Shown here: in pieces, positions 1 to 12,254 of the stretch
How positions within the stretch are numbered: the stretch's first letter is position 1
Layout of the letters: every line of letters begins with the position of its first letter
DNA from: Delphinus delphis
Taxonomy: Eukaryota > Chordata > Mammalia > Artiodactyla > Delphinidae
NCBI RefSeq assembly: GCF_949987515.2
Contig: NC_082684.1
Span: 46,404,006-46,468,005, forward strand
Length of the DNA: 64,000 bases
Reading direction: 5' to 3'
Notes under the pieces: model-generated
What the model was told of the DNA's origin: nothing
Databases searched by the model: none
What the model saw: the letters and a program-made list of their open reading frames with translations, nothing else
Made by a program: the position numbers and the translations under genes

Positions 1-29
1 GTCATAGGTCAAAACCCAAACCAAACCCA

Positions 30-125
30 AGGCTCAGAGAGGTTAAGTAACTTGCTCAAGATCACACAGCCAGAGAAGGCTGGAGCCGAATTCAAACCCA
101 GGTTTGTCTCTCCAACCGTATGCTT
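30..125 (-). repeat. MIR SINE fragment
   Basis: Reverse-oriented MIR core: GAGAGGTTAAGTAACTTGC, then ATCACACAGCCAG and TTCAAACCCAGG match the MIR consensus as I know it. It lies just beyond the predicted end of the SAMD4A 3' UTR. Confidence 0.85.
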
Positions 126-319
126 AACTGACACATTATGTAGAATTTATATTAATGTATATTATATATCTTACTGGAATTAGAAGTATTAAAATAAGAT
201 TCAAGCCATGTGTATTGAAAACCCCAAGGCTCCAAGGAGGCTACTGTTCATGCTGTGGTTAAGGAGTAAAATAGGATTTCAAAGGCACTGAGGGTGGAGA
301 GCAAGCTATAAACAGTACC
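126..319. other. Sequence downstream of SAMD4A, nothing recognised
   Basis: AT-rich sequence between the MIR fragment and the predicted transcript end. No ORF, repeat or RNA gene is recognised. Confidence 0.5.
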
Positions 320-335
320 ACCTGCAAGGTTAGTT

Positions 336-341
336 TTTATT
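336..341 (-). terminator. Candidate distal poly(A) signal 2
   Basis: AATAAA on the minus strand inside CTAAATAAAAAC. Cleavage would be expected at about 310-325. A GT-containing stretch (GGTGGTACTG) lies just downstream. Together with the copy at 372-377 it is the best candidate for the SAMD4A transcript end. Confidence 0.5.
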
Positions 342-371
342 TAGAAACATGCCCCTAAGTCAGGTGATACA

Positions 372-377
372 TTTATT
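372..377 (-). terminator. Candidate distal poly(A) signal 1
   Basis: AATAAA on the minus strand, followed 31 bases downstream by a second AATAAA. It lies just before the first clear interspersed repeat (MIR at 30-125), which fits the end of a transcribed unique region. Confidence 0.5.
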
Positions 378-2093
378 GGTTACTCTGGGCACAGATCAAG
401 CTGCATAAAATTTTACACCTCTCTTCCTACCTTTTTTGTTAAAAAAAAGTAGCTCATGGTTGGAAGACACAGTTTTCATAGAATGGTCAGGGGGGAACAG
501 TTTACAGGGATGTCAGGCTTATTCTTCCTGGCTGGCTTATTTCTAAGATTCAGTTCTTGTTTTCTAATCGATCATATTGACGAAAATGAAAAAAGACACA
601 CACCAGTGTTACAAAACCTTGTATTAATCATTTCCCTTCACTTTCAATATAACGTTGATATGAAATATAGCCATGATTCTTAGTTACATGGGAGGAAATG
701 AGTAATAAATACATTGTAGCAAGTTTAAACCACAAGGGTGTTTCACTGGTAACATTTGAAAACTGTACACTTGCAAAGAACAGCTTCTTCAAACATTAGT
801 ATATCTGTATATCAGTAAAGCTTTTACATGTAACAAACATGCTATTTCCATATATGACAAATTTAAAAAATATGCATTGCTTGGCAACATGAACTAGGCA
901 AAAATAGTTCTTTGTTCACTAACTTTATACAGGAAAACAGGACGAAAGGCATGCATGTACAATAGGGATGTCTGCATGGGGCATGCAACAAAAGAAAGCT
1001 TTTTAAAAGTCAGCTTACATTAGGCATAAATACATGAGGGTTATATATTAATAAGGGAGGAAGTCTTCTGTTTGACATTATTAACATTCCTGTTTTCTTC
1101 CTATTCCTCCCAGAGGAATACACATTCACCTTTAAGTAAAGATAAAGGAATTACAAAAAAATAAAACTCACTTTGCAAACATCTCTGATGACTTGTAAAA
1201 CAAAAAATCAACATTAGTGTTATCACAGCCCCATGTGCAAATTATCCTTCCCCAGGGCCTTCTTGTAACAGGCACACCTGAACGCCTTGGTTAGGCTGTT
1301 TCCCTGCACCCAAGCTGGGGCCACCTGCCCAAGACATCCCCAGAGGGCCACCGAGATGGGGGCTGCTTTCTCCTCCCCTTGCTGCCCTTCTGGTTGTGCG
1401 CCTATGCGTTCAACCCAGCTCAGCCCCCAGGCCAGGCTCTCAGGGAGATCCCGGTTCCAGAGGGGGAACGTGCATCTACAAACCTTGCACTGGCAGTAGC
1501 TACAAGAGGGGCAGAAGAACAGAAGACCCGGAGAAGGCTCCCATTCCGTAAAAGGCAGCCAACGACACCTCAAAAGAAAACCTTGTTTCCCTCAGTGTCT
1601 CTTCAAATGAATGGGAGAGGGGGCCCAGCTCTAGCTCCAATCCTGAGTACCAGAAAGGGACCGTCAATACACAGCATTGGAGAGCTTGGTGCAAACAGCC
1701 GCCCTCTTCAGGGCATTGATTTTGCTTGCTGGCCCTTGGTTTAAAAAGTGAAACTCAAAAAGCATGTGGAAAACAAAACAAAACATATCAGCAGCAATGT
1801 TTCATTTCTTGTACACAGTTCATGTGTGTCTTCCTACTGTTTCTGGTAAGAAACCACTATGAATAAAAAGCACCAATAAAACATCATACATGATAACAAT
1901 ATCGTAGAACACCACTGTCCCTGGGACAATGTAGAGATGTCAAATACACACTGCTTAAATCAGAACTAGGGGAGAAAAAAACCCATGTAGTGAAATAGAT
2001 TTTACTCTGAGATTTTTAATGTTTACTATTTACTTAATATAAAACAGTTGCATTTGGGGGTCAATGGGTAAATACAAAAAAAGGCACTGCCGC

Positions 2094-2099
2094 TTTATT
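2094..2099 (-). terminator. Candidate internal poly(A) signal
   Basis: AATAAA on the minus strand (GTAATAAAGCGGC), followed by a T-rich stretch about 15 bases later. Use here would give a 3' UTR of about 2.95 kb that keeps the CA tract. Confidence 0.3.
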
Positions 2100-3862
2100 A
2101 CTCAATATCCGACTTCACAGCCTTCTATGCATGCAACTGTTTGATTTTTTTTTTTTTTTATAAATAAAGTTCTTTTGCTTTAGGATTTTTAGATTGAGCT
2201 GTATACCTGCAGTCAACACAGGACTCAAAACAAGGTGGGGACAGGCGCCTAAAATTTATCAGAACAGTCAACTTAAAAAAAAATTAAAACACTAAGAGCA
2301 GAACACAACTAAGTAGATAAATCTATACACAGTCAATGAAAAATAAGCTTTTCTTTTAAAAAAAGAATTATGTTGTTATTAATAACAGACTTTATCATGG
2401 TTACCAGCCATAGCAAGTTAATAAGTAACATATCCAAAATAATATCTCTAATAATCAGATAACCATTGTTTCTATATTCAGTGAAGGAATAAATAGAAAT
2501 TCAGATTTGCAAATACTTTAAGGTCTTCATCCTTTTAAAGGATTCATGCTCATGTGATTGTGTTCACAATCTGTTTTCTGAACAACCCGAGTGTTTATGG
2601 ATATACGTGTTTTGCAGCAGATCTGAATGCTTTTTAATTTCTCCACAAGATGTGTTACACCATTGTTTTTTTCTTCCATTAACGTTCTTAGCATCCAAAA
2701 AACACCTTCGCAAACCCTCTGGTCTTGCCTTTGGCCTTCAACATCTTTGACTTGTCCTTCCTGGCTCACACGATTGTCCATCCCAACACATTCCCCAAGT
2801 AACCCTAAGCTTGCTTAGAAAAGGGGAGTGGAGGATGAATGTTAATGGCACTTGGTTAAAACATATCAACTAAAAAATGCTGCCTCTTTCTGCAAATGAA
2901 TTTGCATCTTTAGAACATAGTCACCCATGGAGAGCCCCCCTTTTTTATAAAATGCAGTGCAGGATGTTGTGGATTCAATGTTCTTTGCTTGCTAAAGGCT
3001 CTCTGTGGTTAAGATGTTCCCACATTTTAGACCTTAAGAAGACTTTGCAAGCTTCACAACATCCAAGGCTGTGTTGGGTGTACGTTTTCAATCTTGAAGG
3101 TAGAAGAAAGCTGTTTGGATTTCATTAAGGCCTTTTAAATTGTATTTACTTCATTATTTTAAAACATAACCCCAAGCAAACGCAGTGATTTTCATGGTCT
3201 GATCTCTTTAATTTTGACTCTGACTTTGCTAAAAAAACAAACCCCCAAAATGGTACCAGACACCCATTCAATAAACAGGCCTCCTACCATCTCCCTGATC
3301 TCGCCTCTGGCTGAGCTGTCGCACCATCATTTACACAACCCAATTTTCCAGCGCAGAGCACAGCTCCTCTTGGATCTCCTCTAATACCCTCTATTGCATC
3401 AAATTCCAAACGTAGTCTTTCTTGCCCTTAAGAAATAGAGCTATTACTTTTTGGTAGCGTAGTTTGTTAATCTCTCACCATGTTAAGTAGTAGTTTTGTC
3501 TCCCTTCCATGCGGGTGGATAAATCAGCCGACAACACAGCAAATCCCTGACGTACGTGATAGAATCATCATTTCCATCATGAAGTCGACCTTTCTCACAT
3601 CTTCTTCCACTGCCCACCTGGGACGTCTCCCCGCAGCTCTCTCTGCCACTTGCTGACTGACCGTTTATACACTGTTGCCGGACCTTGCTCTTTTCCTCCT
3701 CTTCCTCAGCGGTGAGCGAGCCAAGGGGCTGCAGCCCCCAGGCTGGGGTTCCTGCGAGCAACCCCCCCAAAAGCGGCCTTTTGAGCTTATTATCTGGGTA
3801 TTAAGGCCTCTTGCTAGGGAAAAATATCCATCCTTGCCTTTTCTCCTCCAGTGAAACTTGTA

Positions 3863-4001
<139 letters not shown>

Positions 4002-4717
4002 AGCGAGGCCAGGACTGATAGGATGACACCCCATGGTAGGGTGGGGAGAAAGAGGTTCTCCGGGTGAGAAGCAAATCCACGTAGAAAGGGCAGCAGGATT
4101 CCTTTAGACTCCCTAGGTGACTGCGCGCAATCCCATAACCGATCACATGGTGGCGCCCTGCCCAGTGCTCCGCCCACTCCAGCCACATCCTCAACTCCAC
4201 CTACACACTTCTCCCACCCACAGGTGGGAGACACAACTCAGGCCTACGTGACAGCTCCGCCTTCCCGAGAAGCAGAGCTTGGCAGCCATTTAAAAAGACA
4301 ACCCTGCTGCTATTATAAAAATAGAGGAAAAAATGAATCCATAGCAACAAATCCTTTACAAAAACCATAGTATGAAGAAAAGTTCTAGCCCAACTCTTTA
4401 CACATTATGTACCCTTTAAAATTGTTATGTAAACAATACACAAATCAAAGTTTATCTGAAATTTTGTTGGAGGGAATTTCTCCCTTCCTGCCCCCGTTGT
4501 CATGTGGACTTCTTCTGCGGCTGGATTTCAAGCAGGGGCCTCAGGGAATCCAATCAGGGGAGACATAAAAGAGCGAGCCGCCGTTGTGCTTTGGTCGCAG
4601 GCATCCGTGCTTTCCTCCCGGGGCCTGACTCTGAAGGCAGGCTTCTGAGAAGGCTCCCAAGGGCTGGGGCTTCTGCCTCCCTCCCAAGTCTCTCATCTCT
4701 TTCCAAGCGGTACCCTC

Positions 4718-4723
4718 TTTATT
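4718..4723 (-). terminator. Candidate proximal poly(A) signal
   Basis: AATAAA on the minus strand within GAAAATAAAGAGGG, about 320 bases after the stop codon. Use would give a short 3' UTR without the CA tract. The downstream GT-rich element is weak. Confidence 0.3.
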
Positions 4724-5043
4724 TTCCCCCTCATTTCCATCCAAGAAGCCACTTGCATTCCCTCCACCCGTTCCCAGTCCTATGTTTCCCTTAGAGATCC
4801 CTCCCCATGCCCCACACCAAGCCATCCCACGACAGAAACAAATGACGAAATAACCAGTCCCAGGTCTACTGATATGTTTACAAGGACGACCTACGCTCTC
4901 ACAAAATCAAAATGGGAGAGGGACCAGGGGAAAAGAAATGGCTGCAAAGTATCTTGGAGGATTCTGTGCAACCCTGAAGATGGCTAACACTGGACCCGCA
5001 GCAGTCGATTTCACGGCCAGCGCGGTCACTCTCATCTTCAGCT

Positions 5044-5072
5044 CTAGATTGTGGAGGTCCGGTCAACCCCGT
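5044..5072 (-). CDS. SAMD4A: SAMD4A last coding exon segment with stop codon
   Basis: The coding part of the terminal exon is only 29 bases. After a TTTCTCTCCCAG acceptor it completes the Asp codon, encodes GVDRTSTI and ends at TAG (5044-5046). This reproduces the known SAMD4A C-terminus and confirms that the frame is intact through all ten exons. It is too short to appear as an ORF and was found by searching the minus strand for the expected C-terminal codons. The exon continues as 3' UTR toward lower coordinates. Confidence 0.93.
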
Positions 5073-5174
5073 CTGGGAGAGAAAGGAGGACACAATGGGC
5101 ACAGGTGAGCAAAGTAATTCCATTCATGCCCACCGATTCCAGCGTCATGCATGTTGGACCTCCCAGTCTCTGAG

Positions 5175-6330
5175 GACAGATAAGGGTTAAATTCATCCAT
5201 CCATCCATTCACTCATTCTTCACATACCCACCCACTCAACATAGCTATTTTTGCCAGGAGCCATACTTAGCCTGGAAACCAAGATGAAAAGACCTAATCC
5301 TCACACTTGGTCCAAGTATATATATATCCTAGACAGGACACAGACATGTACACTGACAATGACACATGAGGGATGGTTGCTGTAATGGAGTATGTACCAG
5401 GCACAGCAGGAACAAGGGGAAGGAGTGTTTAGGTTGCCCTTGGAAGTCAAGGATGGTTTCACAGAGAAAGAAAATGACTTTGTAGATGGTCTGGTAGGAG
5501 AAGAAAAGAGGAGGCAGGAGAGTATTAGGGTGGGGAGGGCATACAGCTCATGTACAGGCGTGATGCTGCTCATCAAATGGTGGGCGGGGGGGCGGGCTGG
5601 AGGTTTAGGATGAAGGACAGGAGGAGTGACAGGAGATACGGCAGAGAGCCAGCTAGGTTTTGCAATACACATGCAGGTGGACCTGTCCAGCTCATGTCCC
5701 TTTCTTTGGGAACATCTCCCTTTCCCCCTGAGTCCCTGCTGAAAGGCCAGGGATGAGTGGTGGTGACTGTGATCTCTGATCACAGCTGAGCAGACCAGGG
5801 GGATGCAACTGACCCAAAGTGATCCAGATCCTCTGTCTCAAGAATCTGATCGGGGGCAGAGACACCAGGGTGAGATTTTTTTTTGGCACCTGGAACTGAA
5901 AGATCTAGTGGACATGGAAGAGTGCTGAGGCCACCCAGCATATGCCATGTCGGTGTTACGGAGAATCGGTGAAACCAGGCTATAGAGAAAGTGGGGGACA
6001 TGCCTGTCAGAGAGGAGAGGCCATGAGTGAGCCAGACCACAGAGGGAGCCGACGGCTGCCCAACCCCTTTTCACACGCGACTGTGGGAGAGTCCCCAGAA
6101 TCAGACCGTAAGGGTCTTGTGTACCATTAACAGGAGCTTGGACATAGGTAATTGGGGATTTGTAAGTGGTAGAGTAACCAGATTTGACTTCAGAATGGTT
6201 TCTCTGGCATGGCTGGTGGTAGGTGAACCAGTTAAGAGGTCCCTACAATGGTCCATGCTAGAGTTTCTCCAGTGAGCAGAGAGTGGCATGGATTAGTCAT
6301 AGGAGGTAGAAATGACTATGTTCAGTGACC
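5175..6330 (-). repeat. L2 LINE, diverged, reverse orientation
   Basis: The stretch starts with the reversed L2 tail (CATCCATTCACTCATTCTTC) and continues with reversed body motifs such as AGGGTCTTGTGTACCATTAA and TGGTTTCTCTGGCATGGCTG. It is old and interrupted, and the edges are approximate. The same family occurs at 45720-46720. Confidence 0.65.
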
Positions 6331-6802
6331 ACTAAATGAAGGCCAGAATGGGATGCAGGATGCCTCCCTGGTTTCGCTGACGTCCACATGTCAGTAGATG
6401 TGTCTTGGTCTAAACCTCCGCATCACAAGGCCCGTCTCGCAGAGGTGCGTCTAGATGCAGTGGGCAGAGCTCAGGTGTGAGAGGGGCGTGGCCGACTGTT
6501 CCAGGGAAAGCTGGAGGACCTAAGTGATACAGGGGAGCACTGAGCCCACTGCAGGGGCCTCCTGGCCGCCTCATGGGTGGTGCCAGGCTGGCATCTTGCC
6601 AGCAGGGACTTGGAGGGAGAATGTTTCTTTCATTCAGATTTTTAATGAGATCACTGTCGGTCCACATAAGAAAGAGCACCCTGTTTCTGAGTTTGCCCCT
6701 AAGGTAACATTTTGCAAAAGTATAGTATAGTATTACCACCAAGATAGTGACATTGATGCAATCTACCCATCTTACAGATTTTCCCAGTTTTACTTGTACT
6801 CG

Positions 6803-6826
6803 TGTGTGTCTGTGTGTGTGTGTGTA
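6803..6826. repeat. Short (TG)n tract
   Basis: Imperfect GT repeat of about 24 bases with one TC interruption. Confidence 0.9.
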
Positions 6827-8018
6827 AAGTTCTACATGATTTTTTGAGAGATTTTAAAGAAGGAAAGCAAATGGCCCCTGAGAGCATCTGTTGTTTCAGA
6901 TTATCAATCCTAGAGGTCCCCAGATGTGAACGAATCACCTCTTCCTGCCTTCTACGCACGTCAACCGTAGCCTCTTGAGTGGTGGCCCAGCAGTGGTAAC
7001 TGGCTGTGGGAGAACAGTGAGTGTGTGTATATGTGCACACACACGTGTGGGTGGGGTGAGGGTGCAGAGGCCACTCCCTCGTCTGGAGAAGCGCAGTGCA
7101 CACCCTTGCTGGGCCTCAACTCGTCCATTTATTAATGTCAACCTTCCATAGCTGTTGAAGTGAGGAGCTGTAAACAAGAAAATCTCAACTAACCCAGCCC
7201 CAAGTTGCATTTTCACAGAATTCTCACCCTATACCTCATCCTCCAAGGGTGATGGTTGGTATTCACCTGCAGGGAAAGGACCAGTAGGTTAAGTCCAGAC
7301 TCACTATTTACAGTTGTGCGGGTCGTGCACTGCACAACTCAAAGGGGCACCATTCACATGCAACCATCATAGGTTTTATAATTACTATGGCAAATTTCAA
7401 ATGAAAGGCAGAATAATGTCTTGAGAAAGTGGAACCTTTTCCCGATTTGCACTTATATCGGCTATAAGTGGAGCTTTAAGTCCCAAGAAGGAGTGAGGAG
7501 AGAAGGTGGGAAGGAATGACAACGGGCTCAGGTGAAGCACAAACCCCAGAACATCCGAGGATGGACCGTGCATTCCTCTTTATGGTTTGATTCACTATGA
7601 ATGCCATTCTGCCGGGCGGAGCCTCGCAGACTCATTCTGCTGGTACTGAGTCTCCCTGAACACCTGGGGCCACCAGTCAGGAGCAAGCCCAGCAGAGCCA
7701 GATGAAAGCCTTAAATAAAGACTCACAAACCAAGATGGCAGAGGCAACCCACCCCCTGGGCTTCCTCACCGGTTCTGTCGGAGGGGCCTGGGGAGAGAAA
7801 AGAAGAGATGGATAGGGAAGGCTAGGATAGGAAGATGGATAGGAAGTAGCTTCGACCAACACCCAGAGGGCAGCAGTTACTGGAGGAGACTGAAAAAGCA
7901 GAGATGCCAGCACAAAAGGATGGGCCCCAAGGCTTGGGGCCCGGGGAGCAGCCCCGTTAGAATGGCCATCCTGGGATGTGGTGTCCTAGGAACTTGGACA
8001 CCTCTCCCCTTCTTTTCC

Positions 8019-8221
8019 TTTTTTTTTTTTCGGTACGCGGGCCTCTCGCTGTTGTGGCCTCTCCCGTTGCGGAGCACAGGCTCCGGACGCGCAGGCCCAG
8101 CGGCCACGGCTCACGGGCCCAGCCGCTCCGCGGCATGCGGGACCCTCCCGGACAGGGGCACGAACCCGTGTCCCCTGCATCGGCAGGCGGACTCTCAACC
8201 ACTGCGCCACCAGGGAAGCCC
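8019..8221 (-). repeat. CHR-2-type tRNA-derived SINE, full length
   Basis: Reverse-oriented SINE. The 5' end (right side) reads GGGCTTCCCTGGTGGCGCAG with the tRNA A-box, and CACGGGTTCGTGCCC carries the B-box. The 3' end is the poly(T) run at 8019-8030 on the plus strand. The body matches the CHR-2 family of cetaceans as I know it. Imperfect target-site copies (CTCCCCTTCTTT and CTCCCCCTCTTT) flank it. Low divergence from the copy at 38179 suggests a fairly young insertion. Confidence 0.9.
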
Positions 8222-8914
8222 TCCCCCTCTTTCCTCGAGATACAAGCAGAGGAGCATCTTTTACTACTCTGCTTTCCTCTCCCTGGTCATTCGTCTTCGT
8301 GTAAGATAACTTCACTCACTGGCAGAAGTTCTGTTCCCAGCAAAGTCATCTCCGTTGGCACCTGGCGGGGGTCGGCCAGCAGAAAGGTGCTGTCACAGTG
8401 GGAGGGCACACCGCTGCCACCGCACCCAACTGGGGCACCCTGAACCTAATTTGCATTCCCTGCTCAGGAAACTGCTTATGAGGCTTCCCACCAGAGAGGA
8501 TTATTGAGAAAAAACACAGCAATAAAAAGGCTTAGGAGATTAACGAGATGAAAACATTAGCAAAAAAACCAGTTCACAGATGTTTCCTGTAAAAATAGAA
8601 GAACAGGCTAAAAATGGAGTCTTTCAATGAAGACCTCCCTTTAATAAAGAGCATTTGGCATTACTGCTCTTAATGATGATGATGATGTTAGCACTTAGCA
8701 GATTGATAAGAGGTTCCAACACACCAATTACCTGAGATCTGTCAAGCCCGGGGGGAGGTCAGTCCTCCTGGCTGACTCTCACAGGCAATGCAGGACTCAG
8801 TGGAGTCGCCCTGCAAGCCAGCGCCTGTCAGGTGTCAGGTGGGAGGGCACCTGGGCTGCCTACAGGGGGCTGAGCCTGGGCTGAAGGCTCAGGTCCGGAG
8901 GCCTTCCGTTTAGG

Positions 8915-9355
8915 ACAAAATTGAGATATAATTTGCACACCACAAACGTCACCCTTTTAAAGTGTACAACTCGGTGGTTTTGAGCATGTTCACGAGAGTT
9001 GCGCAGCCATCACCACCACCTAATTCCAGGCTATTTTGTCACCCCCGAGAGAAATCTGGTGCCCGTTAGCAGCCACGCTCCATTCCCACCGCCCTCCAAA
9101 CCCTGGCAGCCACTGATCTGCCTTCTGTCTCTGTAGGTTTGCCTATCCTGGACGTGTCACGTTAAGGGAATCACACACGGTGTGGCGTTTTGTGTCTGGC
9201 TTTTTCATCCATTAGCATAATGCTTTCACAGATCAGCCATGTAACAGTACTTCGTTCCTTTCCGAGGCTGAATGGCATTCCACCGTGTGGCTATAGTGCA
9301 TCTCGTCCATCCATATTCATCTGCCGACGGACCTTTGGGTTGTTTCCCATTACTC
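8915..9355 (-). repeat. L1 LINE 3' fragment, reverse orientation
   Basis: The plus strand carries the reversed L1 segment seen in many mammals: TTGAGATATAATTTGCACAC, CACCCTTTTAAAGTGTACAA, CCATCACCACCACCTAATTCC and TCTGGCTTTTTCATCCATTAG. It is old (many CpG-type and other changes), with no intact frame. Confidence 0.8.
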
Positions 9356-10769
9356 GTCAGGGGCTGTCAGGGTGCTGACCCAACCTCCTCGGTTACCTGG
9401 AGAAGAGGAGCTGGTGGCACCACACGCGGACGTACCGGGAATGAACCAGTGGTGCCGCAAAGCTTCTAAGATCTGAACTGAATGGCCAAGGGAGAGAGTG
9501 GTGTTTGCAAATGGGGTTCCCCGGAACCCCCGCGGGGGGTCACGGAGGGAGCTGTGCACCCCACCGTCTGTCTGCTCAGCAGCCCTGGGAGGCCTTCAGC
9601 TAGCTCCCTTCTGGTACGGAGCGGAGGCTTTCTCCAGGCTATGGAGACCCTTGCATGGGTGAGGTCAGGTGGGTGCAGTCCCGGCCTGTACTCTGCTCCA
9701 CACAGAGCATTTACCTTTGTCCTGTTTGGTTTCAGGATAAGCCTGTGTTTGTAGAGACTGAAAATCTAAACACCCCTGGTCAGGAGGACAAAGCTCTCTG
9801 GAGCAGTGGCTTATGACAGCCTTTCTTTCTGCTGCTGCTGGGCTAGCACAAATTGTGCCTCTCCGTGTACCCGTCTCTGGCTCTGCGGTGGGTGAGCACG
9901 TCCAGACCGGACAGGGCTGTCGGGAAGGGTCACAGGAGGCCTGTCTCAATCTCCATGACTCACAGCCTCCCTGGAGGTTGGCAGGAAGGGGCGGACGTCT
10001 CTCCTCTGTCTGCCAAACATCCCCAGGGCTGGCAGTGAGTCCAGGCCAGAGGAAGGCACCCGTTTAGTACCAGGAGGGCACTGAAGGCCTCCCAGGGCTG
10101 TTGTGACGATGCAGGGCTGCAGACCAAACACACAGTGGGACGACCCAGCTGCTTCTGGGAGCTCCTCCAGGGGCTGCAGCCCTGCACACCCCTGGCGCAT
10201 CCAACTAGACCGTCCCTGTCACGCTGCGAAGGACGCCTTGGACTGCTTGGGGCTCTGGGCGTTGTGGAAGCCATTGGAACAGGGAGATGTAAAAACAAGG
10301 AGGGATTTTGGTTTCAGAAATTCTATTTTTAGAGCAAGTTGGGATACGCTTGGACCGGACTGGGGGATCTAGTGCCGAGAAGGAAGGAATCCAGTGCTGT
10401 GGGGGAATGTTTCCACTAAAAGCCACGTCTTGTGTTCCTGGCTCCTCCAGCGCCCGCACTGGGCTAGGACAGCTGCGGGGCTGGGACTCCAGTGTGCCCC
10501 GGGGGGTGGAGCCTCTGGGGAAAGAGGGCAGCCTCGGTCTCCGGGGCCCCGAGGCACCTCCCAGAGAAGGAGGAGCAAGGGCGCTGGCGGCCCCCGTGTA
10601 TGGCGAGGCTTGACGAGGGTCCGACAGCGCGCTGCAGCCACTCTCCCTCTCCCTCCCTGTCCCCTGCCTCCTCGGCCTGTGCCCTTCCCTCTCTCCCGAG
10701 TTGTGGAGGATGGCACGTGGCTGGGGGTTCTCCCAGGCGTGCAGTGCCATGCGGGGAGGATGCACTCAC

Positions 10770-10853
10770 CTCCCAGGGCGTGCTCGGTCATACTGAGGCA
10801 CAAGGACTCCAGCCTGTTGTTGATGTCAGGTTCAGTCACGGGAAGCTGGAATT
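10770..10853 (-). CDS. SAMD4A: SAMD4A penultimate coding exon
   Basis: This 84-base exon follows a CTTGCAG acceptor and ends at a GTGAGT donor. Two bases complete Glu, 27 whole codons follow, and one base of an Asp codon is left (about residues 682-709). It encodes [20 protein letters not shown] and then MTEHALG, a block that I recall as conserved in vertebrate Smaug proteins. Both ends have the same phase, so exon skipping would keep the frame and remove only this block. If the following intron were retained, the frame would stay open for about 130 more codons, to position 10369. Confidence 0.95.
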
Positions 10854-11104
10854 CTGCAAGGGACAAAGGGTTCCGCTGGTGACAGGGGCTCTGAGAGCAA
10901 GGAGGAAGTAGGCATGGTGTCACTGGCTCCACCTGCCAGGGTGAGGGTTTGGAGTGCCTCCCTGGGAGGACTCGGGGGGCGGGAGAGACCAACAGGGCCG
11001 GCGTGGAGGGTGAGCTGGACTCGGGTTCAACCAACCTCTGAGTCTGTTAGACGCACTGAGGCCACTGCAGCTGGAAAAAAATTGGTGCCTAAAAATAGCT
11101 GTCA

Positions 11105-11575
11105 TGGTCACAGTCTGCCAGGCCTCTGCTCAGACCCCTCCGGCGGCTTCCCATCGGAGTAAAAGCCAACCCCTTGCCACGGCCTGCAAGGCCCCGAAGA
11201 CCTGGCCTCTTGTTACCTCTCTGCCTTCGTACAGCAACCCCTTCCTTCACTCCCCACCAGGCCCTTTTCTACCCCAGGGCCTTTGCACTGCTGTTCCCTC
11301 TGCCCAGAATGCTGGTCCCTGGACATTTCCATGGCTCACTCTCTGCCTGCTGTCACGTCTCTGGCTCTACCGTCTCCTTGGAAAGGACTTTCTGTTCATT
11401 GTATGTGAACAGAATTTTTCCACCCCATCCCTTTTCTCTGCTTTATTTTTCTTCATCGCCATCACCAACGCCTGACATGTGTGTATTTGTCACCTCCTCC
11501 CAGTTGAGTGTTTGCTTCATTGGAGCAGGACTTGGCTTTGCTCCCTGTGCCTAGAACTGGGGCCTGATGCATTTC
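11105..11575 (+). repeat. L2 LINE 3' region
   Basis: Typical L2 3' text in sense: AAGGCCCCGAAGACCTGGCC, CAGGGCCTTTGCACTGCTGT, TTCCCTCTGCCCAGAATGCT and a tail with GGAGCAGGACTTGGCTTTGC. Confidence 0.85.
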
Positions 11576-11654
11576 TGCTTCATTACAAGGAGCAGGAAAC
11601 GGAAACCACAGCCTGGCAAGAGCCTCTTCTGAGTCCAAGACCCTGCTGGGTGTC

Positions 11655-11740
11655 CAGTTCTCAAGTGGGGCTCCCAGAGGCTAAGTGACTTGTCAAGGCT
11701 AGCCAGCCGACACGGAGCTGGGACAGGAAGCCACATGGGT
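11655..11740 (-). repeat. MIR SINE fragment
   Basis: Reversed MIR core (CCCAGAGGCTAAGTGACTTG, then AGCCAGCCGACACGGAGCTG). Diverged. Confidence 0.6.
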
Positions 11741-12254
11741 CTCACCCAGAGCTGCTGCTCCACTGCACACTGCATGCCTGCCATGCCTGTCAACACTCTC
11801 CAACTCCAAGCGCTGGGAAGCAAGGTCTGAGACGTCTGTTCTGAGGGTTCCCGCTACCCAGGACAATACTGTGCATTCTAACCACAAAGCCCCCTCTACC
11901 ATGTGGACCCTCCCTATCTCTCCTCCAAGGGGGAGGCACCCCTGAGCCTCCTCTGTCGTGCTAGGGCTCACCGTCAGCACCTCCCCCAACCTCCCTATCC
12001 TGTGGAACCCTTGAACATCCTTAACTAGTTTGGAAGTGCCTTGCAGACAGCGACGATGCTCTCAGATTTCTCTGACTCTCCCATGATACCCAGCCATGGC
12101 CTTCTGCACACCTCATTACCTGTCTATGGAGTGATGAAAAAGATGGAAATAGAAGGAAACGGACAGCTACTGTGAAACTCGGACAGAACTGTGAAATCCT
12201 ATGGGGGAGGGCAGAAAAAATCAGCAGTGGGATATGTTCTGAGTGCCTGGGGGA

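Larger units (their letters stand above)
5073..10769 (-). other. SAMD4A: SAMD4A last intron
   Basis: 5.7-kb intron with GT..AG borders. It holds an L2 stretch (5175-6330), a short TG tract (6803-6826), a CHR-2-type SINE (8019-8221) and an L1 3' fragment (8915-9355). An AT-rich block at 8480-8740 has no repeat signature. The GC-rich part at 9400-10770 contains several overlapping ORFs on both strands, but none resembles a known protein. Confidence 0.85.

Noticed and set aside
1379..1744. 121-codon plus-strand ORF in the GC-rich patch of the SAMD4A 3' UTR
   Set aside because: Antisense to a UTR, no recognisable domain and overlapping minus-strand ORFs of similar length.
8019..8221. tRNA gene suggested by A-box and B-box
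   Set aside because: The boxes belong to the tRNA-derived head of a SINE; the copy is followed by the SINE body and A-rich tail and does not fold as a complete tRNA.
7976..8443. Overlapping ORFs on both strands of 109-155 codons
   Set aside because: They run through the CHR-2-type SINE, and the same peptide pieces recur at 17183-17317 and 38179-38382. Repeat-derived, not genes.
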